NCBI GenBank assembly: GCA_964560325.1
Contig: CAZLLV010000411.1
Location: 1-8,148 of the forward strand
Length of the DNA stretch: 8,148 nucleotides
Source of the DNA: CAZLLV01 sp964560325
GTDB lineage: Bacteria; Acidobacteriota; Thermoanaerobaculia; Multivoradales; DATKCC01
Reading direction: 5' to 3'
The notes under the pieces were generated by a model. That model was not told where the DNA came from and searched no databases. It worked only from the letters and a program-made list of their open reading frames with translations. The position numbers were made by a program, and so were the translations under genes. Shown piece after piece: positions 1 to 7,800 of this stretch. How positions within the stretch are numbered: position 1 is the first letter of the stretch; every line of letters starts with the position of its first letter.

Positions 1-1
1 C

Positions 2-2563
2 ACCGGCGACACCGATCCGCTGGTCGGCACCCCGATCGCCAACCGCCGCCAGGCCGAGCTCGAAGGGCTGATCGGCTTCTTCGTCAACACCCTCGTGCTC
101 CGCTCCGATCTCGCCGGCAGGCCCACCTGGCGCCGGCACCTCGAGCGCAGCCGGACCGCGACGCTCGACGCCTACGCCCACCAGGACCTGCCGTTCGAGC
201 GCCTGGTCGAGGAGCTCCAGCCGCGGCGCGACCTGTCGCGACACCCGGTGGTGCAGGTGATGTTCTCGCTCCAGAACGCGCCCATGCCGCCGTTCGAGCT
301 GCCCGGCCTGACGCTCGAGACGACCGGCGGCGGCCGCACCAGCACCCAGTTCGACCTCAACGTCGACGTGGTGGAGACGGAGCGGGACGGCGCCGGCTCC
401 CTGCTGGTGCTGTTCGAGTACGACGGCGACCTCTTCGACCGCACGACGGCGCGGCGCCTGGCGGGCTGGTACCGCACGCTCCTCGCCGGCGCCGTCGCCG
501 AGCCCGATCGCGCGGCGGCCGAGCTGCCCCTGCTCTCGCCGGCCGAGCGCCACCAGCTGCGGCACGAGTGGAGCGGACGCGGGCGGCCCGCGGGCGCTCC
601 GCTGCCGGTCGAGGGGGCGAGCCGCGACGCCTGCTTCCCCGCTCTCTTCGCGGCCCGGGCGGCCGCCGACCCGCACGCGGTGGCGGTCGAGCTCGCCGGC
701 GAGACGCTCACCTATCGCCAGCTCGCCGGGCGCGCCGGCGCTCTCGCGCGGCGGCTGCGGGAGCTCGGCCGCTCGGCGGCCGGCGGCGACGAGCCCCGGG
801 TGGGCCCCGAGGTGCGGGTGGCGCTCTTTCTCGATCGGTCGCTCGAGCTGGCGGAGGCGATCGTCGGCACCCTCTTCGCGGGCGCGGCGTACGTCCCCCT
901 CGATCCGGCGTACCCCGCCGAGCAGCTCGACTTCATGCTCGGGGACAGCGGCGCCCGGGCGGTGGTGACGACGGCGGACCTGGCCGCGCGGCTGCCCGCC
1001 GGGGCCGCGCGCCTGCCTCTGGTCGAGGTCGGCGGCGGAGGCGACGACGCCGCGCTCGAACCGCCGGTTCTGGCGGACCCGGAGCAGGCGGCGTACGTCA
1101 TCTACACCTCCGGCTCCACCGGCCGGCCGAAGGGGACGGTCATCTCGCACCGCTCGCTGGCGACCTACACGCGCTCGGCGGTCGAGGCGCTCGAGATCGA
1201 GCCGTCCGACCGCGTGCTCCAGTTCGCCGCCCTGTCGTTCGACGTGGCGGTCGAGGAGCTCTTCCCCGCCTGGGCCGCGGGAGCGACGGTGGTCCTCGCC
1301 CGGGACGACCGGATGGCCGACCCGGCGAGCTTCCTCGACCTGGTCCGGGACGAGCGGCTGACGCTCTTCGAGCTGCCGACGGCGTTCTGGCACGAGTGGG
1401 TGCGCGAGCTCCAGGCGACCGGCGGCCGCATCCCGGAGACGGTGCGGCGGGTGATCGTGGGCGGCGAGCGCGTGGCGCCGGAGCGGCTCCGGCACTGGGG
1501 GAGCCTCGGGGTGCCGTTGACCCACGTCTACGGCCTGACCGAGACGACCGTCACCTCGACCCACTTCCGGCCGCCGGTCGGCGCCGAGAGCGGCGAGCGG
1601 GGGTGGGACCTGCCGATCGGCTTCCCCCTGCCCGCGTCGGAGGTCCGGGTGCTCGACGCGGAGCTCCGGGAGGTTCCCGGCGGGGTTCCCGGAGAGGTGG
1701 CGATCGGCGGAGCGTTCGTCGGGCGCGGCTATCACGGTCGCCCCCGGACCACCGCCGAGAGGTTCGTTCCCGACCCGCATGCCGCGGACGGGCGTCACGG
1801 GTCGCGGATCTACCGCACCGGAGATCTGGCGAGGTTCCGCGCCGACGGCGCGCTCGAGTTCCTGGGCCGGCTCGATCACCAGGTGAAGATCCGCGGCTTC
1901 CGGGTGGAGCCGGGGGAGGTCGAGGCGGCGCTCGCGGCCGAGCCGGGTGTGCGCGAGGCGGTGGTCGTGGTCCGCGAGGTGGCGGGAGACCGGCGCCTGG
2001 TCGGCTACGTGGTCACCGACCCGGGCCGCGAGGAGGTCGCCGACGGTCTCCGAGCGCGGCTGCGCGAGCGGTTGCCGGAGCACCGGGTGCCGTCGGTGGT
2101 GGTGCCGCTCGCCGCCCTGCCGCTGTCGCCCAACGGCAAGGTCGACCGCTCCGCGCTGCCCGATCCGGAGCGCCCGGCGGCGGGTGCCGGCGCCGGCTAC
2201 GTCGCTCCGCGAAGCGAGGTGGAGGAGACGCTGGCGGCGATCTTCGGCGAGGTGCTCGGCACCGAGCGGGTGGGGATCGAGGACGACTTCTTCGAGCTCG
2301 GCGGCCACTCGCTGCTGGCCGCGCGGCTGATCGCCCGAGTGCGCGAGGCGTTCCGCATCGAGCTGCCCCTGCGCCGGCTGTTCGAGGCGCCGACGGTGGC
2401 AGCGCTGGCGGTGGCGGTGGTCGCCGTCCAGCTGGAGCAGGGCGACGAGGACGAGATGGCGCGCTCGCTCGCCGAGATCGAGGGTCTTAGCGACGACGAG
2501 CTCCAGGCCCTCCTGGCCGCCGAGGCCGCCATGGACGAGCCGGATCGCGGGGAGGACGAGTGA
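2..2563 (+). CDS. NRPS, 3' end of gene: partial C - A (basic residue, probably capreomycidine) - T, with acidic C-terminal tail
   Basis: This is the end of a nonribosomal peptide synthetase whose 5' end lies outside the window. The frame is open from base 2 (853 visible residues), so the GTG at 95 is internal. Visible residues 1-180 are the end of a condensation domain, with the C5 motif (GLIGFFVNT) and 'HQDLPFERLVEEL'. Residues 211-720 are an adenylation domain that activates an amino acid as its AMP ester: A3 TSGSTGRPKG from residue 369, A4 FDVAVEELF at D414, A7 YRTGD, and the A10 lysine K713. A5 reads YGLTE instead of the usual YGPTE. The pocket residues aligned by hand to GrsA are D414, V415, E418, E457, I485, G487, V509, V517, T518 and K713. 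Two acidic residues suggest a cationic substrate; with the vioD/vioC-like genes next door I infer capreomycidine. Residues 733-806 are a carrier domain (ELGGHSLL, phosphopantetheine site S770). There is no epimerase or thioesterase, so the chain must pass to another protein, probably the NRPS starting at 4881. Confidence 0.95.
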   Translation, partial: TGDTDPLVGTPIANRRQAELEGLIGFFVNTLVLRSDLAGRPTWRRHLERSRTATLDAYAHQDLPFERLVEELQPRRDLSRHPVVQVMFSLQNAPMPPFELPGLTLETTGGGRTSTQFDLNVDVVETERDGAGSLLVLFEYDGDLFDRTTARRLAGWYRTLLAGAVAEPDRAAAELPLLSPAERHQLRHEWSGRGRPAGAPLPVEGASRDACFPALFAARAAADPHAVAVELAGETLTYRQLAGRAGALARRLRELGRSAAGGDEPRVGPEVRVALFLDRSLELAEAIVGTLFAGAAYVPLDPAYPAEQLDFMLGDSGARAVVTTADLAARLPAGAARLPLVEVGGGGDDAALEPPVLADPEQAAYVIYTSGSTGRPKGTVISHRSLATYTRSAVEALEIEPSDRVLQFAALSFDVAVEELFPAWAAGATVVLARDDRMADPASFLDLVRDERLTLFELPTAFWHEWVRELQATGGRIPETVRRVIVGGERVAPERLRHWGSLGVPLTHVYGLTETTVTSTHFRPPVGAESGERGWDLPIGFPLPASEVRVLDAELREVPGGVPGEVAIGGAFVGRGYHGRPRTTAERFVPDPHAADGRHGSRIYRTGDLARFRADGALEFLGRLDHQVKIRGFRVEPGEVEAALAAEPGVREAVVVVREVAGDRRLVGYVVTDPGREEVADGLRARLRERLPEHRVPSVVVPLAALPLSPNGKVDRSALPDPERPAAGAGAGYVAPRSEVEETLAAIFGEVLGTERVGIEDDFFELGGHSLLAARLIARVREAFRIELPLRRLFEAPTVAALAVAVVAVQLEQGDEDEMARSLAEIEGLSDDELQALLAAEAAMDEPDRGEDE
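2426..2560 (+). other. Acidic C-terminal tail of the first NRPS, possible docking element
   Basis: After the carrier domain the protein runs on for about 45 residues (visible residues 809-853), rich in Asp and Glu, with a predicted amphipathic helix around 'SLAEIEGLSDDELQALL'. It belongs to no catalytic domain. Such tails on carrier domains that end a protein often mediate contact with the next NRPS. The likely partner is the N-terminal helix of the protein starting at 4881. The docking role is inferred from position and composition. Confidence 0.45.
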
Positions 2564-2574
2564 ACCGAAGCACC

Positions 2575-2584
2575 GAGAGAGAGG
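2575..2584 (+). promoter_or_regulatory. Ribosome binding site chosen for the vioD-like gene
   Basis: A purine run GAGAGAGAGG ends five bases before the ATG at 2590, which supports that start. A competing in-frame GTG at 2560 overlaps the stop codon of the upstream NRPS (GTGA) and has GGGGAGG four bases before it. That start would add ten residues and could be used by translational coupling. Confidence 0.6.
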
Positions 2585-2589
2585 CGACG

Positions 2590-3786
2590 ATGACCGAGAC
2601 GGAGAGCGAACCGGCGGCCACGCCGGGGCGGCCGGACGCCGGGGCCGGAGCGCCGGCGCTGCGCGCCATGCCGGAGGCACTGCTCGAGCGCTGGATGCGC
2701 GACTTCTACTTCGACGTCGACCACGACCTGGGGAGCAGCGGCGTCGAGGACTACTCGCTCGCCGAGCTGCGCGCCGTCGCCGGGATCGGCCAGGAGGAGC
2801 TCGACCGGATCGTCTTCCACGACAGCCGGACCCTCGGCGACCCGGACCTGCGAACGGCGATCGGCGCCCACCTGGCCGTCGACCCCGGTAGCGTGGTGCC
2901 GACCCACGGATCGAGCGAGGCGATCTTCCTGGTGATGAACGCCCTGCTCGATCCGGGTGACGAGGTGGTGGTGCTCGACCCGTGCTACCCCCAGCTCGCC
3001 GCCTTCGCGCAGCACACCGGCTGCCGGATGATCCACTGGCGACTGCGCTTCGAGGACGGCTACGTGCCCGATCTCGAGGCGCTGCGCACGCTGGTGGGGC
3101 CTGAGACCAAGATGGTCGTGGTCAACCTGCCCCACAACCCCACGGGCGCCGCGATCGGCCCCGCCGCCCGCGCCGAGCTGCTTGAGATCGTCGGCGGCGC
3201 CGGCGCCTGGCTGGTGTGGGACGGCGCGTTCACCCGGCTCACCTACGACGGCACGGTCCTGCCCGAGCCGATCGGCGAGTACGAGCGGGCGGTCTCCCTC
3301 GGCACGCTGTCGAAATCGTACGGCTTCCCCGGGCTCCGGGTGGGCTGGTGCGTCGCGTCGCCGGAGATGCTCGAGCGCTTCGCCCACATGCGCGACTACA
3401 CGCTCCTCCACCTCTCGCCGCTGGTCGAGCGGTTGGCCCGGGGGGTGATCGAGCACGCCGACGGGCTGCTCGGTCCGCGCCTGCGCCAGGCGACGGCGAA
3501 CCGCCGGATCGTCGAGCGCTGGATCGGCGAGCAGGACGGGCGCATCGAGTGGGTGCCGCCCGCCGGCGGGGTGAGCGCCTTCCCACGCCTGGCGGTGCCC
3601 GACATCGACGGCTTCTGCCGCCGGCTGGCCGCGCACGAGCGCGTGATGCTGGTGCCGGGCAGCGCCTTCGGCGAGCCGCGCCACGTGCGCCTCGGCTTCG
3701 GCGGCGCCACCGATTCACTGCGGGCCGGGCTGGAGCGGCTCGGCCGCGCCCTCGAACGGGAGGCCGTCGCCGAGCTCTCGACCTGA
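2590..3786 (+). CDS. vioD: VioD-like capreomycidine synthase (PLP-dependent, aminotransferase fold type I)
   Basis: The protein has 398 residues from the ATG at 2590. The family fold is that of class I/II aminotransferases, but VioD uses PLP to eliminate the 3-hydroxyl of (2S,3S)-3-hydroxyarginine and add the guanidine nitrogen back to C3, giving (2S,3R)-capreomycidine. Visible PLP features are THGSSEA (phosphate-binding region), the Asn of PHNPTG (N183), WDGAF with D211 (expected to pair with the pyridine nitrogen), the Schiff-base lysine K242 in GTLSKSYG, and R367 in HVRLGFG (carboxylate binding). Several stretches match VioD as I remember it: SSGV near the N-terminus, the Y-x-x-x-E-L-R-A segment after it, SKSYGFPGLRVGWCV, and SPLVER. 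It differs clearly from MppP of enduracididine biosynthesis. The gene follows the upstream NRPS by 26 bases and precedes the oxygenase that should make its substrate. Streptolidine-pathway enzymes (streptothricin) belong to the same family, and an epicapreomycidine-forming variant cannot be excluded from sequence. Confidence 0.88.
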   Translation: MTETESEPAATPGRPDAGAGAPALRAMPEALLERWMRDFYFDVDHDLGSSGVEDYSLAELRAVAGIGQEELDRIVFHDSRTLGDPDLRTAIGAHLAVDPGSVVPTHGSSEAIFLVMNALLDPGDEVVVLDPCYPQLAAFAQHTGCRMIHWRLRFEDGYVPDLEALRTLVGPETKMVVVNLPHNPTGAAIGPAARAELLEIVGGAGAWLVWDGAFTRLTYDGTVLPEPIGEYERAVSLGTLSKSYGFPGLRVGWCVASPEMLERFAHMRDYTLLHLSPLVERLARGVIEHADGLLGPRLRQATANRRIVERWIGEQDGRIEWVPPAGGVSAFPRLAVPDIDGFCRRLAAHERVMLVPGSAFGEPRHVRLGFGGATDSLRAGLERLGRALEREAVAELST

Positions 3787-3841
3787 GCGGACCGGCGAGC
3801 CGACGTACGACCCGCGACACGATCCACGACCGAACGAGCAC

Positions 3842-3848
3842 GAAAGGA
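3842..3848 (+). promoter_or_regulatory. Ribosome binding site of the vioC-like gene
   Basis: GAAAGGA lies eight bases before the ATG at 3857. It is the only good Shine-Dalgarno match in the 70-base gap between the vioD-like and vioC-like genes. I saw no convincing promoter or terminator in that gap (3787-3856), so both genes probably share one transcript. Confidence 0.6.
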
Positions 3849-3856
3849 CACCACCG

Positions 3857-4879
3857 ATGGAGCACCGAGTCACCCTGCAGCACGACGAGGTCGAAGCGAT
3901 CCGGGAGCTGCTGGACGAGCTCGCCGCCCGCTACGACTCCACCGAATCCGCCGAGTTCCAGGACGCGGCGCCGCTCGCCGCCCAGGAGCTCCCGCTGCGG
4001 TTGCGGCGGGCATTCGCCGAGTTCAAGCTGCGCGAGCCGGCGAGCGTGATGATCGTCTCCGGCTGGCCGGTCGACCAGGAAGCGATCGGCCCGACGCCGC
4101 CGCACTGGAACCGCCGGCAGGGAGTTTCGCGGGCGCTCCGGGAGGAGATGCTCCTGGTGCTCTACGGCGAGCTGCTGGGCGAGGCGATCGCCTGGTCGAC
4201 GCAGCAGCAGGGCTACCTGGTCCACGACATCCTGCCGATCGAGGGGCACCAGCACGAGCAGCTCGGCTCGGGCAGCGAAGAGCCCCTCACCTGGCACACC
4301 GAGGACGCCTTCCATCCCTACCGCGGCGACTACCTCGGCATGCTCTGCCTGCGCAACCCGGACCGGGTGCCGACCACGGTCTTCTTCGGCGAGCAACTCG
4401 ACCTGCCGGAGGACCAGGTGCGGGTGCTCATGCAGCCGCGCTTCCGGATCCGCCCGGACGAGTCGCACCTGCCGAAGAACCGGTCCGACGACCAGGAGCT
4501 CGACCCGGCGCTCGCCCGCGCCTACGCCCGCATCGAGCAGATGAACACCCGGCCGGAGAAGATCCCGGTCCTCTCCGGCGACCCCGAGCGGCCCTACCTG
4601 CGGCTCGACCCCTACTTCATGGATCGGCTGGACGAGGACCCGGAGGCCCAGGCGGCGCTCGACGCGATGACCGCGCAGATCGACGAGAAGATCGGCGACC
4701 TGGTGCTCGAGCCGGGCGACTTCTGCTTCATCGACAACTTCCGGGCGGTTCACGGGCGCAAGCCGTTCAAGGCCCGCTTCGACGGCACCGATCGCTGGAT
4801 GAAGCGGATCAACGTGACACGCGACCTGCGCAAGTCCCGCGAGATGCGGCGCACGCCCGAGTCCCGAGTGATCCTCTGA
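3857..4879 (+). CDS. vioC: VioC-like L-arginine 3-hydroxylase (Fe(II)/2-oxoglutarate oxygenase)
   Basis: The protein has 340 residues, close to the length of VioC. VioC-type enzymes (clavaminate synthase-like, cupin fold) hydroxylate free L-arginine at C3 using O2 and 2-oxoglutarate, giving the substrate of capreomycidine synthase. The iron ligands are visible: H147 and E149 in WHTEDAF, and H299 in RAVHGRK. R313, 14 residues after the distal His, fits the 2-oxoglutarate-binding arginine. Matches to VioC as I remember it include STQQ, LPIEG, WHTEDAF-PYR-DY-G, LRNPD, FRIRPDESHL, FIDN-RAVHGR and the D-R-W-x-K-R-I-N-x-T-R-D-L segment near the C-terminus. Compared with known VioC substrate residues, Q116, E149, D251 and R317 match Q137, E170, D268 and R334. 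However, Y253 stands where VioC has D270, one of two Asp that contact the guanidinium. The oxygenase family is certain. The substrate (Arg, or a relative such as citrulline) is inferred, though the adjacent vioD-like gene favours Arg. Confidence 0.88.
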   Translation: MEHRVTLQHDEVEAIRELLDELAARYDSTESAEFQDAAPLAAQELPLRLRRAFAEFKLREPASVMIVSGWPVDQEAIGPTPPHWNRRQGVSRALREEMLLVLYGELLGEAIAWSTQQQGYLVHDILPIEGHQHEQLGSGSEEPLTWHTEDAFHPYRGDYLGMLCLRNPDRVPTTVFFGEQLDLPEDQVRVLMQPRFRIRPDESHLPKNRSDDQELDPALARAYARIEQMNTRPEKIPVLSGDPERPYLRLDPYFMDRLDEDPEAQAALDAMTAQIDEKIGDLVLEPGDFCFIDNFRAVHGRKPFKARFDGTDRWMKRINVTRDLRKSREMRRTPESRVIL

Positions 4880-4880
4880 G

Positions 4881-7800
4881 ATGACGTCGGACGGTTCGGC
4901 GAACGGCGGCCGGGACGGCCGCCGAGGGGGCGGCGGGCTGGCCGAGCGCCTCGCCCGCCTGACGCCCGAGCAGCTCGCCCTGCTGTCGCGGCGGGCGAAG
5001 CAGCGGGCCGCAGAGCCGGCGACGCAGACCATCCCGCGGTACTCGGGGAGCGCGCCACCCCCGCTCTCCTTCGGCCAGGAGCGCCTCTGGTTCCTCGCCC
5101 GCCTGGGCTTCGACGGCGGTGCCTACAACATGCCGACCGCCGTGCGGCTCCTGGGCGAGCTGTCCCCGGCCGCCCTCGAACGGGCGCTCGCCGGCCTGAC
5201 GGAACGCCACGAGGTGCTGCGCACCACCTACCGGGTGGAGGCACCGGACGGCTCGCCGGTCCAGGTGATCGGTCCGCCACCCGGCACACGGCTCCCCGGC
5301 TGGACGTACGCGGACCTCTCCGGGCTGCCGGCGGCGGCGGGCGAGGCGGAGACCCGGCGGCTCCTGGCGGCCGCGGCGCGCCGACCGTTCGACCTCGCGC
5401 GAGGGCCGGTGCTGCGGGCGCTCCTGGTCGCCCTGGGGCCGCGCGAGCACCTGCTGCTCCTCAACCTCCACCACATCGCCGGCGACGCCTGGTCGAGCGG
5501 CATCCTGGTGCGCGACCTGGCGGCGCTCTACGGCAGCGCCGTCGGCGGCCCCGTAGAGCGGCCGGCACTGCCGGAGCTGCCGCTCCAGTACGCCGACTAC
5601 GCCGTCTGGCAGCGCCGACGCCTGACCCCGGAGCGGGTGAGCGAAGAGGTCGAGTTCTGGCGCCGCCGCCTGGGCCCGGTCGACCGGGTGCTCGAGCTGC
5701 CGGCGGACCGGCCGCGGCCGCCGGTCGCGACGGCCCGGGGCTCCCACCTGCCGGTCGCCCTGCCCCCCGCGCTGCGCAGCCGCCTGGAGAAGCTCGCGAG
5801 GACCGAGGGAGCGACGCTCTTCATGGTGCTGCTCGCCGGCTTCTTCGCCCTGCTCGAACGCTGGACCGGCGAGAGCGTGCTGCGGGTCGGCACCCCGGTG
5901 GCCGGCCGCGACCGCCGCGAGCTCGAGGGCCTGATCGGCCTCTTCCTCAACACCCTCGTGATCCCCGCCGACCTGGCCGACGGCGGCGACGCCCTCACCT
6001 GGCGCGCTCTCGTCGGCCGGGTGCGCCGGAGCGTGCTCGACATCCAGGCCCACCAGGAGCTCCCCTTCGAGCGCCTGGTGGAGGCGCTCCAGCCGGAGCG
6101 CGACCTCGCACGTTCGCCGCTCTTCCAGGTGCTCTTCACGCTCGAGGCCGAGAGCGGGGCCGGCGGCGGAGCCGACGCAGGCGGCCCGGCGGCCGGCGCC
6201 TTCGGCGGCCTCGAAGTCCGCTCCGTCGGCACCGAGCTGCCGATCGCCAAGCTCGATCTGACGCTCGCCTTCGGCGACGACGGCCGGCGCCTGTGGGGCG
6301 GGTTCGAGTACCGGACCGACCTCTTCGACCGCACCACGATCGCGCGTCTCGCCGGTCACCTGCGCACGCTCCTCGAAGCGGCGCTGGATGCCCCCGACCG
6401 GCCGGTCTCGGCGCTGCCGGCGCTGAGCCCCGCCGAGCGCCAGCAGCTCCGGGTCGAGTGGCAGGGCGCTTCGGCGGCGGAGCCGGCGGTCGGCGGCGCG
6501 TCCCCGCAGACTCTCGACGCGCTGGTGCTCGGAGCCCTGCTCCGCCCGTCCGGGGGGACCGACGCCTCGGCCCCGGCGGTCGCCGACGGCGTCCGCACCC
6601 TCTCCCGGCGTGAGCTGGCCGCGACGGTCGAGTCGTGGGCGCGTGCGCTCCGGCGCCGGAGGGTCGGTCCGGAGACGCTGGTGGCGGTCGCCCTGCCGCG
6701 GAGCGCACGCATGGTGCCCGCGCTGCTCGCGATCGCCCGCGCCGGCGGCGCCTGGGTGCCGGTCGATCCCGCCGACCCGCCCGAGCGGCGGGCGTGGGTG
6801 CTGGAGGACTCGGGAGCGTCGTGGGTCCTGAGCGCCGGGCCGGATCTCGACTGGGGACGCCCCGTGGTGACGCTGGAGGACCTCGACCACCCGGGCTTCG
6901 AATCCGACGAGCGCTCCGACGAGGAAGGCGGCGCCCTGGCGGTCGCGGCGGGTGGCGGCGACCGGCTGGCCTACGTCATCTACACCTCCGGGTCGACCGG
7001 ACGGCCGAAGGGCGTGATGGTTCCGCACCGCACCGTGGTGGCCTTCCTGGCCGCCATGGCGGCTCGCCCGGGGCTCGCCCCCGGCGAGCCGCTCCTCGCC
7101 CTCACCACCCTCTCCTTCGACATCTCGGTCCTCGAGCTCTTCCTGCCGCTGATCGCCGGCGGCACGGTGGTCGTCGGCGACGACGAGGAGCGTCGAGATC
7201 CGCGGCGGCTGGCGGCGCGCATGGCGGCGCTGCTCGACACCGGGGAGTCCCTCGCCTGCCAGGCGACGCCGGCGACCTGGAGCCTGCTGCTCGAGGCCGG
7301 GTGGACCCCTCCGCCCGGCCTGCGGGCGCTGTCCGGCGGCGAGGCCCTGCCGGCCGACGTCGCCGCCCGGTTGCGGCCGACGGCCGGCGCTCCGGCGACG
7401 GCGGTCCGCGCCGAGCTGTGGAACCTCTACGGCCCGACCGAGACCACCGTCTGGTCGACGCTCGAGCGGGTGGCGCTCACCGATCCCGGCGGTGGCCAGG
7501 CGGTGCCGATCGGTCGGCCGATCGAGGGCACGACCGTCCACGCGGTCGACCGGCGGATGCGGCCGGCCCCGGTGGGGGTACCGGGGGAGCTGCTGATCGG
7601 CGGCGCCGGAGTCAGCCGCGGCTACCTGCGGCGCCCCGCCCTGACCGCGGAGCGCTTCGTACCCGATCCGTTCGCCTCCCCGGCGAGCGCTGCCGCCGGG
7701 GCCCGGCTCTACCGCACCGGCGATCTCGTGCGCCGCCTTCCCGACGGCCGCCTGGAGTTCCTCGGGCGCCTCGACCACCAGGTCAAGCTCCGCGGGTTCC

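Noticed and set aside
568..2490. Open frame of about 640 codons on the + strand, overlapping the first NRPS
   Set aside because: It is an Arg/Gly/Ala-rich frame-shifted reading of the adenylation domain, which is fully motif-supported in the other frame.
2197..3684. Antisense open frame of about 495 codons across the NRPS/vioD-like junction
   Set aside because: It crosses two well-supported genes, has no family motifs and has the composition of a codon-use shadow.
2590..3786. MppP-type arginine hydroxylase for enduracididine biosynthesis
   Set aside because: MppP as I remember it lacks the SSGV region and the SKSYGFPGLRVGWCV-like segment. The match to VioD is much stronger, and no MppQ- or MppR-like gene is present.
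3787..3856. Possible terminator or promoter between the vioD-like and vioC-like genes
   Set aside because: The only inverted repeat (CGGCGAGCCG) is too short, has a very small loop and has no T run. No -35/-10 pair stands out.
3857..4879. AsnO-type asparagine hydroxylase
   Set aside because: AsnO shares the fold and iron motif, but the TQQ, LRNPD and C-terminal segments match VioC better, and the neighbour is a VioD-like synthase. This alternative is not fully excluded because of Y253.
2590..4879. Streptolidine (streptothricin) pathway assignment for the pair
   Set aside because: The OrfP/OrfR enzymes are close relatives, but the pair here sits between multidomain C-A-T NRPS genes and no other streptothricin gene is visible.
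45..6140. Near-duplicate DNA in the two condensation domains (about 45-290 and 5905-6140)
   Set aside because: The similarity covers conserved C-domain motifs and is interrupted by many differences, so ordinary domain homology explains it without a recent duplication.
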